A stretch of 64,000 nt of DNA from Sipunculus nudus. Lineage: Eukaryota; Annelida; Sipuncula; Golfingiida; Sipunculidae. This document shows, one piece after another, positions 12,016-23,225 of this stretch; positions within the stretch are counted from its first letter, which is position 1, and each line of letters starts with the position of its first letter. The position numbers were made by a program, and so were the translations under genes. Location of the stretch: the NCBI GenBank assembly GCA_026874595.1, contig CM049313.1:13449508-13513507 (forward strand), in the 5' to 3' direction. Under the pieces are notes generated by a model. The model ran no database searches, was not told where the DNA came from, and saw only the letters and a program-made list of their open reading frames with translations.

Positions 12016-12652
12016 ACCTTTACAGTGCATTGACCTGGGACATCTCAATGGAATATTCTGATTTTAAACCCTTTTCCAACTCAGAACATTTAATTTTACT
12101 GGTTAACAAGAACAATAGGGGGACGTGTGTATCTCCTTTCTTAATAATTTTGCCCAAATTTAGTGAAGGCAAAATTTACCTACCCCCTCCCAACTCTGAA
12201 AGCAGTATCACACACGAAATTCCCCACAGTGTCTCTGACCGGCCATGCATAGACTAAAAAAATGAAATAAATATATTCAGCCAATACAGTCGATTTTCAA
12301 ACACTAGAGCTGTTTTGCCAACTTAGAATTAAGTCAACAGCCAACCAGTGTCAGCCAGACCACTGACTGCGGTACTGTTTTTTTGTGAATGAACTGTGTG
12401 ACCTCACGGTTAGCATTTCACGTGAACGCCGAGCAATCGCATGTGCCATCTAACACCGAAGAAAAGCACAAACTCGATCATTCTCAATACCCTTACACCG
12501 CTGTGAATTATGTACCTGTGCAAACAGTTGGAAGGATGTCATGTTATCAGATACATTCAATCATGTCTGCACTTTCGTCGTTTAATCGTCGGTCTGTTTG
12601 GATATGCAGATTTAATTTTGCGTAAACTTCTTCATTCTTAATTGTTTTATAT

Positions 12653-12710
<58 letters not shown>

Positions 12711-13560
12711 TACAGTAAAAATTTCGTTATTCACATAGCCTGTGAGCACTGTTAAAAGCGTAAATAACTGTAAAACCATAAAAACGTAAATGATTGTAAA
12801 AAATTAACTGTACCTGGTTGCATCCTGGCAAAGAAAAAGGCCCTGTAGCCTAACTAAAATCAATCCAAAAGTTGCTTTAAGTTCATACCCATAAGTCATT
12901 CATTATTTTAAACCTGATACAATATTCTTTCTGATGGTATAAATATTTCTTATAACTTTAAATCATTTTGACATAAAATTTCAACATTTTTGAAAGTTTT
13001 AGAAGGTGCACTATCTAAGCACCCAGTAACAGCAAGCCAAGGGTTGGTGGACTTGTATTAATTTACATGACAATTTCTCAAAACTTTTTTTGGTATTCCC
13101 CCTCTCATGTTTCTATCTTTCCTTAATTTAAAATAATATTTTAAATGTTAATTCAATAAAGGAATCATTTTTCAGCAAGAAAGACACATGGTATTATAAC
13201 AGTTTTGAGATATTGTCATATAATTTTACATTAGTCCACTAAAGAGAAAAAATTGAGGCTGGGGTATGCACAGATCTAGCCCATAAGAATGAACTCCTCA
13301 ATTTCTTTTATTAGTGACTGACGCAATGTGGAGTCCATGGATTTTCCCTGCGGTTAACTTTGATTCAATACACACATGTGCGATTTACATATTTCCGTTG
13401 ATTAATGTTCAGAGCATCTATGTTGATGGAATAGTTGACCAGTGAAAAATAACTGGCCTGTGCATAGCACTGTTTTGAACCCAGGAAGTGAAAATATGCA
13501 TATACATAAAAGTGCACAGACCTGGTGCATTATACAGGACTGCCGCCAAATGCAAGATAT
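12016..13560. other. Gene-free region with a TA microsatellite
   Basis: Contains an uninterrupted TA dinucleotide tract of about 53 bp (12656-12708). Short ORFs at 12030 and 12389 have no recognisable domain and no splice context. Nothing else is evident. Confidence 0.5.
12656..12708. repeat. (TA)n microsatellite
   Basis: About 26 uninterrupted TA units, read directly. Confidence 0.97.
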
Positions 13561-13780
13561 CTATAACGGGCTGTTAAAATGCTTCAGTTCTCTCTAAATC
13601 AGTTCTTGATATTACAGTTGACTCATGCTTTCCAGAGTGTTTTTTTATTACAGACTTTTCAACATAAAACATTAGTAAACATAAGTAAAATACAACCACA
13701 GGAAATATTTTTATTCACTTTCCTTTCTAAGAGTAACAGATCGTTTCGTGATATAATCCCAATTAGCTCTGTGAAGGGCC

Positions 13781-13815
13781 GGCGACGCAACAGACTGAGC
13801 AACTGTTGCGTCGCC
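13781..13815. other. Perfect 13-bp-arm hairpin
   Basis: GGCGACGCAACAG (13781-13793) is followed by a 9-nt loop ACTGAGCAA and the exact reverse complement CTGTTGCGTCGCC (13803-13815). It is GC-rich in an AT-rich neighbourhood. At 35 nt it is too short for a typical miRNA precursor. It could be a transposon terminal structure or a protein-binding palindrome; its function is unknown. Confidence 0.85.
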
Positions 13816-14062
13816 GTCGGCGGCAAGCACAGAACAATCATAGTGACAGATGGAAACAAGGGTTGTTTATTGGATATCAATGTACTAGCCCATACATTCG
13901 GCCTCCATTCATGGTAAAACAGCTTTGAAACAAGATAGTTTGAGATAGAATTCTTAACTGGATATTCAGCATATGGCAAGCCTGTTGTAGATTGATATGA
14001 TCAGGGTGGGATTATGTATTATTACTAGATTCTATAAATCCAGTGGCCTCAATTTATCTTAA

Positions 14063-14453
14063 GGGGGGGGGGGGGGGGGGGACTCGCAGGCGTTGGAAGG
14101 GGGAGGGGGCCGGGTTATATTCAAAATTGGGACCTTTTTATAAACACACACACACACATAAATATATATGCACCTTTTTTTGTATTGTGTGACATATTTG
14201 AAATTTATACAATTAAGTGTACGGTTTTAAAATGTTAGTATGTTTAGAGTATATGTTAAGTCTAAACTAGTTTAAGATATATAACATTCTATAGTATACC
14301 AAAGTCTTGCTAAAAAGTGTGGGGGGGGGGGGGTATATATTGACGCCCCTGACTGTGTAAATAACACGTGTTAAAATCCCGTCAACCCTGGTTCAGAGAT
14401 GGGCGATATACCCGTAGTAAACTTGAGGGATACCGATATTCAAGTATTTTGAA

Positions 14454-14488
<35 letters not shown>

Positions 14489-14957
14489 GATTTTGCCTGA
14501 TCATGATGTTAATTTTGTTTATGTAATTGAAGTACGTTATCATGCTTAAAACACAACAACTTATGCCGAGGTGAAACAGCATATATACTATCCTGCTGCC
14601 CCCTGCAGACGTAAAATTCCATAAATGGGAGATAGGGAGATTTCAAAGCGACCGATGGCGCACTTATCAGGTAGCCAGAAAAAGTGCGCCATTAGTATAT
14701 CACATTGACACACGGTGGCGCTCACTTACACCAGCCACTGGAAGTGTGGAAGTGTGTCATTGTCCACCCATACTTAGATATGAATGTTCTGTTCTCTTTA
14801 TAAATAAAAACCTGTGGTTCATAATTTCATCACTAGTGCTCCATCTGTCGCTTACATTTTTCGAGTTTGTTTTTGGACTAGCCTATTTTCTTTTCCCTCA
14901 TTACGATAGCATTACTTTAGTCCAGTAGAATTAGTGAAAAAAAAAAAAAAAAAAAAA
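14063..14957. repeat. Cluster of homopolymers and a CT microsatellite
   Basis: G runs lie at 14063-14081 and 14321-14333, a (CT)n tract at 14456-14484, a short CA tract near 14145-14157 and an A run at 14937-14957. The segment also has an 11-bp inverted repeat, described separately. No gene is visible; the ORF spanning the CT tract is a dipeptide-repeat artefact. Confidence 0.8.
14655..14692. other. 11-bp inverted repeat
   Basis: ATGGCGCACTT (14655-14665) and its exact reverse complement AAGTGCGCCAT (14682-14692) are separated by 16 nt. This may be a small hairpin or a remnant of a transposon end. Confidence 0.7.
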
Positions 14958-15120
14958 TTGAAACAGATCTTCTGTTTGCACAATGCATTGTCGTAATTTT
15001 TTTTCATAAAATAATGCACATTTATAGGGTCACTTCACAGACTTCTCTCTCATCACTTACATCCATGCACATATTTTTGTATGTTATACTGGGAAACATT
15101 TGATAATTTCTTGACTGTGT

Positions 15121-15946
15121 TTTAAAACAAATTTTGACGAATTACTTTATTTCTGTAGAGAGTTAAGACTGCTTTTGTACTTAAAGGTTACCCCTACCCG
15201 TAAGTGGTTAATCATTGTAAACAAGCATTTATGTCGCGTTGCCAGTAACAGGTACCTATGAACGGTCTGTAGTACAAAGTGTTTTATAAATTTGTGGTGG
15301 TAGAGGTCCACTGATACTTTTGACTTGGATTTTACTCACGACGACCTTGGGGAACTTTTGTAATATGCAAATTAGGGCCGCCATTGACGAAAATTCCATT
15401 TTCTTTAATATCTCAGGAACTAACCATGATAATTGGTCGAATACTTTGTCTAGACCAAGGTTTTCATGGTTAACGATTCAAATAAAACCATAATAGTAAA
15501 GGGTACTACTTTAAATTTTAATATGTATAAAGGACCGCCATTTAAAACAGTCTACTTCCCTCAATATCTAAAAGACTAACATGATAATTGGTCGAATACT
15601 GTGTCTAGGCCTATGTTTGCATGGCCAATGATTCAAATGAAACCATATTAACAACGGTTCAGTTCATATTTAAAATTTTAATATGTAAATTAGAGCCGCC
15701 ATTGATGAAAAGTCTACTTTCCTGAATATCTGAAATACTAACCATGATAATTTGTCGAACATTCTGTCTAAACCTAGGTTTTCATGGCCAAAGATTCAAA
15801 TGAAACCATGTGAATAATAGGTTAATTGAAATTAGTATTGCTTTAAAACAAATTATGACGAAATACTTTATTTCTGTAGAGAGATATTACCGCTTTTGTG
15901 TTTCAGGGTTACCCCTACCCCTGAGTGGTTAATCATTGTATACGAG
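15121..15946. repeat. Direct-repeat-flanked tandem block
   Basis: A segment of about 105 bp at 15121-15226 (TTTAAAACAAATTTTGACGA through TAAGTGGTTAATCATTG) recurs at 15842-15946 with few changes, 721 bp away. Between them are three tandem units of 150-168 bp starting near 15362, 15530 and 15680, each with GCCGCCATT, CTAACCATGATAATTGGTCG and TTTTCATGG segments. There is no coding capacity. The layout is like a non-autonomous tandem-core element or a locally duplicated satellite; an LTR identity is unlikely because the repeats lack TG...CA ends. Confidence 0.75.
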
Positions 15947-18560
15947 GATTAACGTCTTTACCTTTGAAGAAACGATGGCAAAGATGTGATACAAGCCTTG
16001 TGATCACACATTTTGATGTCCATGCCCACTCTAACTACTTTGGTTTATCCATCAATTTATAAAATATTTAAATGTAGGTAGTGCCTTTTTAGAATAATTA
16101 AATAGAAAATACCAGAGCATGTACGTGCACCGTTTGTTTTATGTGTCCATGCAGAAGCCAGAGTTAACACATTAACTGACCCCCTATGGCCGACATATAT
16201 TTAGATGGTATACCTTGTCTTATCAGAATATTTTTTTCAGCGGAACTTTTCAGCAGAAGTTTTTACTGCCTCTACAAAAACTACTTTTGTTAAATTTAGA
16301 TATAAAATCTATATGTAAATAACTGTCTAAATGATATGTACTTAATTTGAATCCTCAGAGTAGAGTATCTCCTGTTAGATTTGCCATATATATTAATGTT
16401 GATGGAAGAATTTAAAATTTACAGCGACTGTTTCATTTTGACAAAAAAGGTGTTTCATACGTTGTATCTGCAAAAAATCTCTACATAGTTGTCCCTAATA
16501 GACTGTTCTTGAGCAAAGCATGGTTGAAAATAGTTATAATTGAAAACAGTATACTGCTGACTAATTTGATAATTATTTCTGAACCTTGCAAATATCATTA
16601 TTTATCATTTAGTATATCATTAGTATTTAGTATACTATATTTTGTATATTTATCATTTATTCGAAAAAATAGTGATTTTTGGAATATGTCCTCTAAAACA
16701 TAACTCTTTTTATCATAAAAATTCTCACATTTTCAGTATTTATAACCACAGTCTACCAATTCCAAACTAAATTGTTAGACCTTATGTTAAATCCCTGAAG
16801 CGGTTACAAATGCAAAGTGAATATCGTGTCACCACCAAACTTTGTGTAGGTGAGGCTTTGCACAGAAAACTATCCAACGTTAGGGAGGACTTACAGAAGT
16901 GCCAATTAAAATACAAAGCTCCCTTTTCTTAAGCTGTATTAATATTGATAAGCCTACCGTGCCCCACTCTTGGTTTTGATGACTAAATATCATTATTCAA
17001 TCATATTCACCATTTATACAAACATTTATATATAATGATTCTTTTGCTTCTATTAAATATCCTAGTAAATTGCAACTTCGGCCTTGTAAAATGGACTTAA
17101 AGGCATTGGTGTTAAGACACAGTTACTTTTCCTTTTACATGTGTTAACAAAAGGTATATAAAATTTGCATGAAAATCGAAGAAGGTAATATTGTGAATAA
17201 GGATAAACGCCTCGGCATATATATTCCAGTAGATCTTAAAAACTGGTCCCTGTGGGATTGTGTTTTTCAGACACTAAATGTCACCCAGAAAAAGTAGCCA
17301 AATGGCTAAAATGTGCTTACATCCTCATATGTTATTTAATACATTTATCTATATACATGTATTAGATTTTGACATAAATGACATTACAAATCCTCATTTT
17401 ATTAACACCAGTTCCAACCACTGTACTAAAGTAAGCAAAACTATTGGATTAATATAATTAAATCATGAAAAGTGTCAAATAAAATATATATGTATTTGCA
17501 AAAACTGTTATTTTAGGTGATTGTTTCTTCATAAAAATAGCGGATATTTTATAAATAGCGGATATTTATTAATGCCGGGTAGAAGAAAAACGTAAAATTT
17601 TCATATTTCCCATTGGTTGATTTTGGTAGACTTTTAGTATGTCAAACTACGTATCTTACGAAAATGCATTTCGCAAACCGAAATTCTGGTTCCATTGTTT
17701 TTGTTTAGTATTATTTTGGCTAAATCTCCTGGCCTAATTTGTGTATTGAGATTCAGACCCAGACACACTGCTCCATTTTTTAAATTAAACATAGATAAAA
17801 ACACTTCGCCTAATATAGAGACAGTATTGCAGAGAAATATTGCAGATTTTGACGTGCATCCTACAAAAGTTTAAGCAAATAATGCGGTGGATAGATCAGC
17901 AAAAATGTAAAGAGACAATTAGACAAAAAAAAACCTGGCATGTGTTCTGAAATAAACCATGACAAGTTTTGTCTTCCACAGTTCATCTTTCATATATTCT
18001 CTGGGAAAAAAATATATCCGTGAGACAGAAAAGACCCCCAGAAAAGCTATGCCGAATCAACGAATATGTTTTGGTTTCATAACGTTTTCTGTCACCATTT
18101 AAACCAAAACATTTGGTATTTTCCCGTGGATGTAGTCGCTCTCTAAAACTTTGGTAATTGTCTAAAATCTCCTAGTCCTGTGCGCAAGTCTGCGGTGTCT
18201 CTATGTTTCTCCACATGTTGTATTGGTGCATGCAGTTGCAGAGCTGTTCAACATAAGCGTACGTATTGAACAGCATATATAGATTTAACTTATTAAAAAC
18301 AGATCTATGGCCTGTTGCTGATTTTGACTATTGAATCAAGAAAAAGGTAACCATACGCTAAGAATGATATATTATTTGGATGCCTTCTTGATTTTCGGTT
18401 TTATATGCACGTGGCCAGAAAAATTCACAATCATTCGTTAGTACATCAAAACCAGTGTCTGAGGTTTCTATCGCCATTTAGGCTCCCGAGACCTCGGAAA
18501 TCTTGCGCTTCTAAAGAAGCTACTGATTTTACCACTGCCTGGAATGGCCGGTTATGATGA
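15947..18560. other. Gene-free AT-rich region
   Basis: No supported exon or structured repeat; only a short duplicated ATAGCGGATATTT motif near 17539-17567. Confidence 0.5.
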
Positions 18561-18631
18561 CACCAGACGGCGGGTCGGTGTTGACAAACATGGTGGGTAT
18601 GATGTGATTAGTAGCCAACTCGAAAGGCATC

Positions 18632-18682
18632 ATGGCTGCGCCCATGGCTGCGCTTCAAGCGCCGCTTGATGACAGTTTCATG
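18632..18682 (+). other. Possible first coding exon (unassigned)
   Basis: In a locally GC-richer patch, an ATG (GGCATCATGGCTG context, 18632) opens 17 codons ending directly at a strong donor-like ATG|GTATGT (intron start 18683). The encoded start, MAAPMAALQAPLDDSFM, is not a protein I recognise, and I could not find a matching downstream exon. It is at best a candidate 5' exon of an unknown gene, or chance. Confidence 0.15.
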
Positions 18683-19017
18683 GTATGTATAAAAAATGTG
18701 CAGCCCCGTTTGTGGCATTCTTGGCTGTTATTAATTTGCAAACATCGTAGAGTCTCTGGACCAGTAATGAACACGTCACGATAATGATGTAAATTCCTTG
18801 TTGTATCACCATCAGTTGTTTCAGCCAATCAAAGAGGATGTCATATTCAGCACCGGGTCTCATCTGATTGGTCCAACATACAGTGCGCCACTCTTATGAA
18901 GTGACCCAGAAAAACAGGCCAAAATAAACAGCGCTTGAGATATAGGTGGTAAACCTATAGGTAATCCCTGTGTAAGGGGCGTAATCGACATTACACCATG
19001 TATCATGTTGGTATTAA

Positions 19018-19075
19018 GGCCCCGGTGGGTTTTGAACCTAGGACCTTCTGCTCTCTTTTACAACGACTTATCAAT
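19018..19075 (-). mobile_element. tRNA-like SINE relic
   Basis: On the minus strand the sequence AGAGCAGAAGGTCCTAGGTT followed by CAAAACCC has a good B box (GGTTCAAAACC) and a degenerate A-box-like AGTCGTTGTAAAAG about 20 nt upstream. The rest of the cloverleaf does not form, so this is a decayed tRNA-derived SINE head rather than a working tRNA gene. Confidence 0.4.
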
Positions 19076-19264
19076 AGTAGATGTAACATACTCCAAGGTT
19101 GGCAACAGACTTACATGTATTTCAGTTACAGTTTAATTATCTTTATTAAATCTATAGCCAAAGGGCTGCCAAACTTCATGCTCAGGGCTGGGCCCCAAGT
19201 TCCTGACTCTCAACATGTACTAGGTCGTCCAGCAAGAATTTTGCTTAGTGTTTACAAATGAAGG

Positions 19265-19608
19265 CTTTAAGTGGCACAAGAGATTACATTTTATCAGGGT
19301 GCACAATCGCAAGTGAAGCATGTTAAATAAACACGAAAAATAGCTTCTTTCCTTTAATACATGTTCCCACTGACTGAAACTTCGCATAATCAGACCTCCG
19401 GTCACAAGGCTTTGTTTTGGTAAACAGACACACGTAGACTGTGTTTACCAACACACAGAGTCATGACAAGGTGTCTGACAGCCGTATGCGAGGTACTAAG
19501 ACTGTGTGCTGGGATGGTTTTGCTGAGAAACTTTTGGATAACGCAAAACTGAACTGACAGTGTGAAAGAAAAGTCATTATATTACCCCTGATAATGTCCC
19601 TTTAATGA
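19265..19608. mobile_element. TTAA-ended MITE, copy 2
   Basis: This 344-bp segment is homologous to the MITE at 5150-5645: both share GCATGTT..AATAAACAC near the left end and the long ACACGTAGACTGTG to GTGTGAAAGAA block near the right. The left end TTTAAGTGGCAC and the right end, read in reverse as TTAAAGGGACAT, are degenerate inverted repeats. It has an internal deletion relative to copy 1 and no ORF of its own. Confidence 0.65.
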
Positions 19609-20530
19609 GTGCAGTCAAACTAAATATAGCTAGAGCTTAATCATTGGAGTCTTCATGTTAGCCCCAGGTAGCTCATCTAAGGTATACCTGAATTTTGCAC
19701 TTGTATGAACAGAGGATCGATTAACATTAGCAGCTTTACATATTATGTAGTTAGGCTGAAATAAATTTAGATTGAGACTTGAACATATAAAGTTGTATAA
19801 TTTCTGGTCCTTTGCTATATGAAAATACAGTTATTTGACAATGTATACACATTCGCTGGAATATATAAAGAATTTGCATTCATGCAGTAAGAGTCCTCGT
19901 TCTCCCTAAAATTCAGAGAGTTTGAACTGGTCACGTACCACTATAGTTTACGTATTTGTTTTGATACAAATTTAAGAAATCCAAGCAAAAATCCTTACAA
20001 GCCTATTCTGTGAAAATTTATCTCAAATACAATTAGCAACCGAAATGAAACATTAATTTTACATGAAAGATAACAAAATCTAATAAGGAAACAATCCCAG
20101 TGACTCTCTGATCCTGGAATTGTACGGTCATCAGATTCTCGTCTAAATATCTGTCAATAATAGGCTGTACTCGGGGTTGCAGTTATCAAATGTTATAGCT
20201 TTTAGCCACGTCCTTTAAAATTCTCCTTTTAGGCCCAAAAAAATGTATGGTTCTCAGGCACTTTTTTTAAGAAATCAGTGGGGGCAGGCTATATTTAATT
20301 TTTTTTTACCTTTATTTGTTTGTTTCGATAAAAATGTCATATGATCAGGGAAAAGCATGGAAATAACAGATTTTTTATTAACAGGTAAAAGCACTAAATA
20401 ACAAAGGAAATCTTATCAAAATTCTATTATTTCATCTTCTTGAAAGATGAAAATAAATTTTTTTTTTAGGCGGGGGGTTAAAATTGACGCGGGCGGTTCC
20501 TGAGAGACATACCTTTTATTTTCTTTTTTG
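19609..20530. other. Gene-free AT-rich region
   Basis: No exon, repeat or structure that I can support. Confidence 0.5.
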
Positions 20531-20536
20531 GCCTTA

Positions 20537-20895
20537 AGCCGCGTGTCTACTTGTACGGATGCGGTGCGTGTGCGGTGCGGATACGTATGCGGATATTGTG
20601 TGTGTGTGTGTGTCCATTAGATACGTTTTTCAGTGCGCTTTTAGGTCTTTCACTCTGTTCCACCTCTACGAAATGGCAGGTTTCCGCATACGTTTCCGTA
20701 TGCGTTTCCGTACCCGCGGCTACATGCATGGTCTGGTTGACAAGAAACGTATCCGTTTCCACACTCAGCATTGCATAAGTGGACATGCACATTCCTTCTT
20801 TATTTAAAATGCGCCCGCATCCATATCCGTACCGCATAAATTTTTGTAATAATATTGGCCTAAAGCTGCGTGTCCACTTAAGCTACGTGTCCACT
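20537..20895. mobile_element. Degenerate DNA-transposon-like cluster
   Basis: A GCGTGTCYACTT motif occurs at about 20540, inverted at about 20777 (AAGTGGACATGC), and again at about 20868 and 20885. Between the first and the inverted copy lie imperfect CGTATGCGGA and CGTTTCCGTA repeats and a short TG microsatellite. This looks like a MITE of about 250 bp with GTGTCCACTT-type ends plus fragments of others. The ORFs on both strands are products of the CGTATCCGTA-like repeats. Confidence 0.4.
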
Positions 20896-22364
20896 TAATC
20901 AGAACTTTTCCTGCTTCCCTACCCCGAGCAGAGTTTACTATATATCACGTGCTCCAGCGCACCCGAGATGAAGATGACCTCTGTCCAGCCTTTTGTGAAC
21001 ACAGTCACTTAAGAACAGATCTGCATCTTGTGGCACTTATGCAAGTAATGTTGTCTGGGCTCCAGCGTGATAAGGAAAGGGTTGAGGTTTTGAGCCGGTG
21101 AAGTAACATAGTTACAGTGACTAGCCGCCTCTTGATTCACTGCGCTGACTCAAGGACTGCCAATATAGTATGTTCCGGCATAATAATAATATTTTAAATT
21201 AGGAGAACCCTTTCGGCCTTTTTTTGAGAATTTATAATATATTGATGGCTTTTTATATTTAGTTTGGTGAAATTTTAGAATTCCTACATTAATGATAACA
21301 AATTAAATGTATGTCCCGATAACAGACGGCCAGATGGCGGAGATTTGTCACGGTAACTCAGCATTTGACTGAAAGCGGAGCTGAAATATACACAAGGTGT
21401 ATAACCAAAGCCTAATATCCACGAATATGTCAGTACCTTCCCGGTGTAAAATGATTCTAGGTCGTTCTTATCTATTTGTAGATCGTAACTTGTTTTACTG
21501 CATATAGTGCGACCCGCTGTGTGTATATGTTACGTCATCGCTCATTTACAGTAGTGGCAAGTTCAGCAGGGGGCAATCTCCGACTTCTATGAAACTTTAA
21601 TTATTGCTTTTTTGATCACCAATGTTCCGCGTACATTCATAACAACCGACCTAACGACCAGGAATGGAACCCAGTATACATGAGCAAAGTGCCGGACTTT
21701 GGTAAATAGGCCATGGCGGATGAACTGGTCGGTATGCTTATGAAGATGTCTTCAAAAGGTTGAGGATGTCGTGAATGCAGCAGGATGAAGTAAGTTAATT
21801 AAAGGTATCCCACTATGGATTTCACTTGAAATCTTCTGAAGTTCAAGCTTAATTTCTACGCATGGTCATCGCTAGACACTATAGATTAGAGTTTTGTATT
21901 GTGTTCTGATAAAGGCCCTCTTGAATCAAGGCACCGTCCACACAGATGTACAGTACATAAACCAATATAACCCGTGTCTGCGCTACAAAACCCAATGTAC
22001 ACACCGTGTTCCCCTAATTCAACAAAGCTGAACGACTCCGTGTTAAGATCGTTGCATAATGAGGCTTAACTTAACATCTAATTTAATTGGAGTATTGTTT
22101 CCCATTACAGATCCGATGTTTATTTGTTGACGTATTGTTTGTTTTTTTTTTCGCTCGGTCCACCATTCATATGTAATCGGAAACAAAATGTTGGCCAATC
22201 AATTCACCGACACTCATCCAGAGTAAAGGTTATTATTACTGCAAATAGGTAATTAATAATCTAATGGATTTAGTTAAGTTTAGTTTAAACATATTATTTT
22301 AGTTGGATTATACAAATAGCACAAAGTGCTAATAAACGTACTTTCCAACATATAATATATACAT

Positions 22365-22416
<52 letters not shown>

Positions 22417-23116
22417 CATATACAATATAGAAAACAAAATAATAATCTTACCCATCACAGGGTATACATTATATACTGTACATGTTTACATAAATATATG
22501 TTTACATGTACATATAAATACACACATACATATATCTTAGAGTCATACATTACAGTAATGTGACATTGATATCTGGGGTAACCAAGCTGTCAGTATACAT
22601 ATGCATACACGTAAACAATCAAAGGATTTACAGGAAGGCTGAATATGTAAAATGTACAATTAACATAGCTTTATAAGAATCACTGGCTTGAAAGAATGTA
22701 CATGTGAACTGCCTCGACCAGTTTTAAGTTCATTTCAAGGGTCAGGCAATGATGACCGTTTAAACATGTTATGACAAAAAAGCTCTGCTTGATCTATTCC
22801 GAAGGTTTAAGGTATAACATTCCATGGATTGAAGCATGATATCTTCATACATAGCCAGGAGTTCCAGTCGGGCTAGCCTACTAAGTAAGCCTCCCGGCGA
22901 GGCTTACGAGCACTCTATTGAAACCTAACAGCCAATCAGAGGTAGGAATTTGAAAACTGGTTTCTCCCTGTGTCCTTGACCCTAAAGCAACATGTCATGC
23001 TTGGTTAGAAACCTGGGAGCAACGCTTCTTAACCTTGCACCTGGATTATATGTTTCATTTTCTTATTTGAGCAAGAAAACAAGTAAGGAGTCGTAGTTAA
23101 GGGTATGTTAGCTAGA
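20896..23116. other. Gene-free region with a TA microsatellite
   Basis: Contains a nearly pure TA tract at 22368-22426. A CCATGGCGGATGAACTGG start context at about 21711 opens only 16 codons before a stop, so it is not annotated as a gene. No other feature is supported. Confidence 0.45.
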
Positions 23117-23225
23117 TTATGTTGGTAATTTTGCCAAAGGAGGGACATTTAGTAATATCAGACAGGGCACCACAAGAATGAATGCAGTGCTTTCCGTCTC
23201 TGTATTATAGAGACGGACGCTCTGT

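Noticed and set aside
13579-13979. ORFs of 112 and 106 codons on opposite strands
   Set aside because: They overlap each other, share no similarity I recognise, and span the palindromic hairpin at 13781-13815.
14382-14582. ORF across the CT microsatellite
   Set aside because: It contains an Arg-Glu dipeptide run created by the repeat and no domain.
15121-15946. LTR retrotransposon (solo or TRIM)
   Set aside because: The direct repeats lack TG...CA ends, and no primer-binding site or polypurine tract is visible.
20547-20837. Overlapping ORFs on both strands at 20.55-20.84 kb
   Set aside because: They read through CGTATCCGTA-type repeats in three frames; no domain is recognised.
21711-21770. 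Short ORF from a CCATGGCGG start
   Set aside because: It ends after 16 codons at TGA, and the only nearby donor-like site before the stop is poor.
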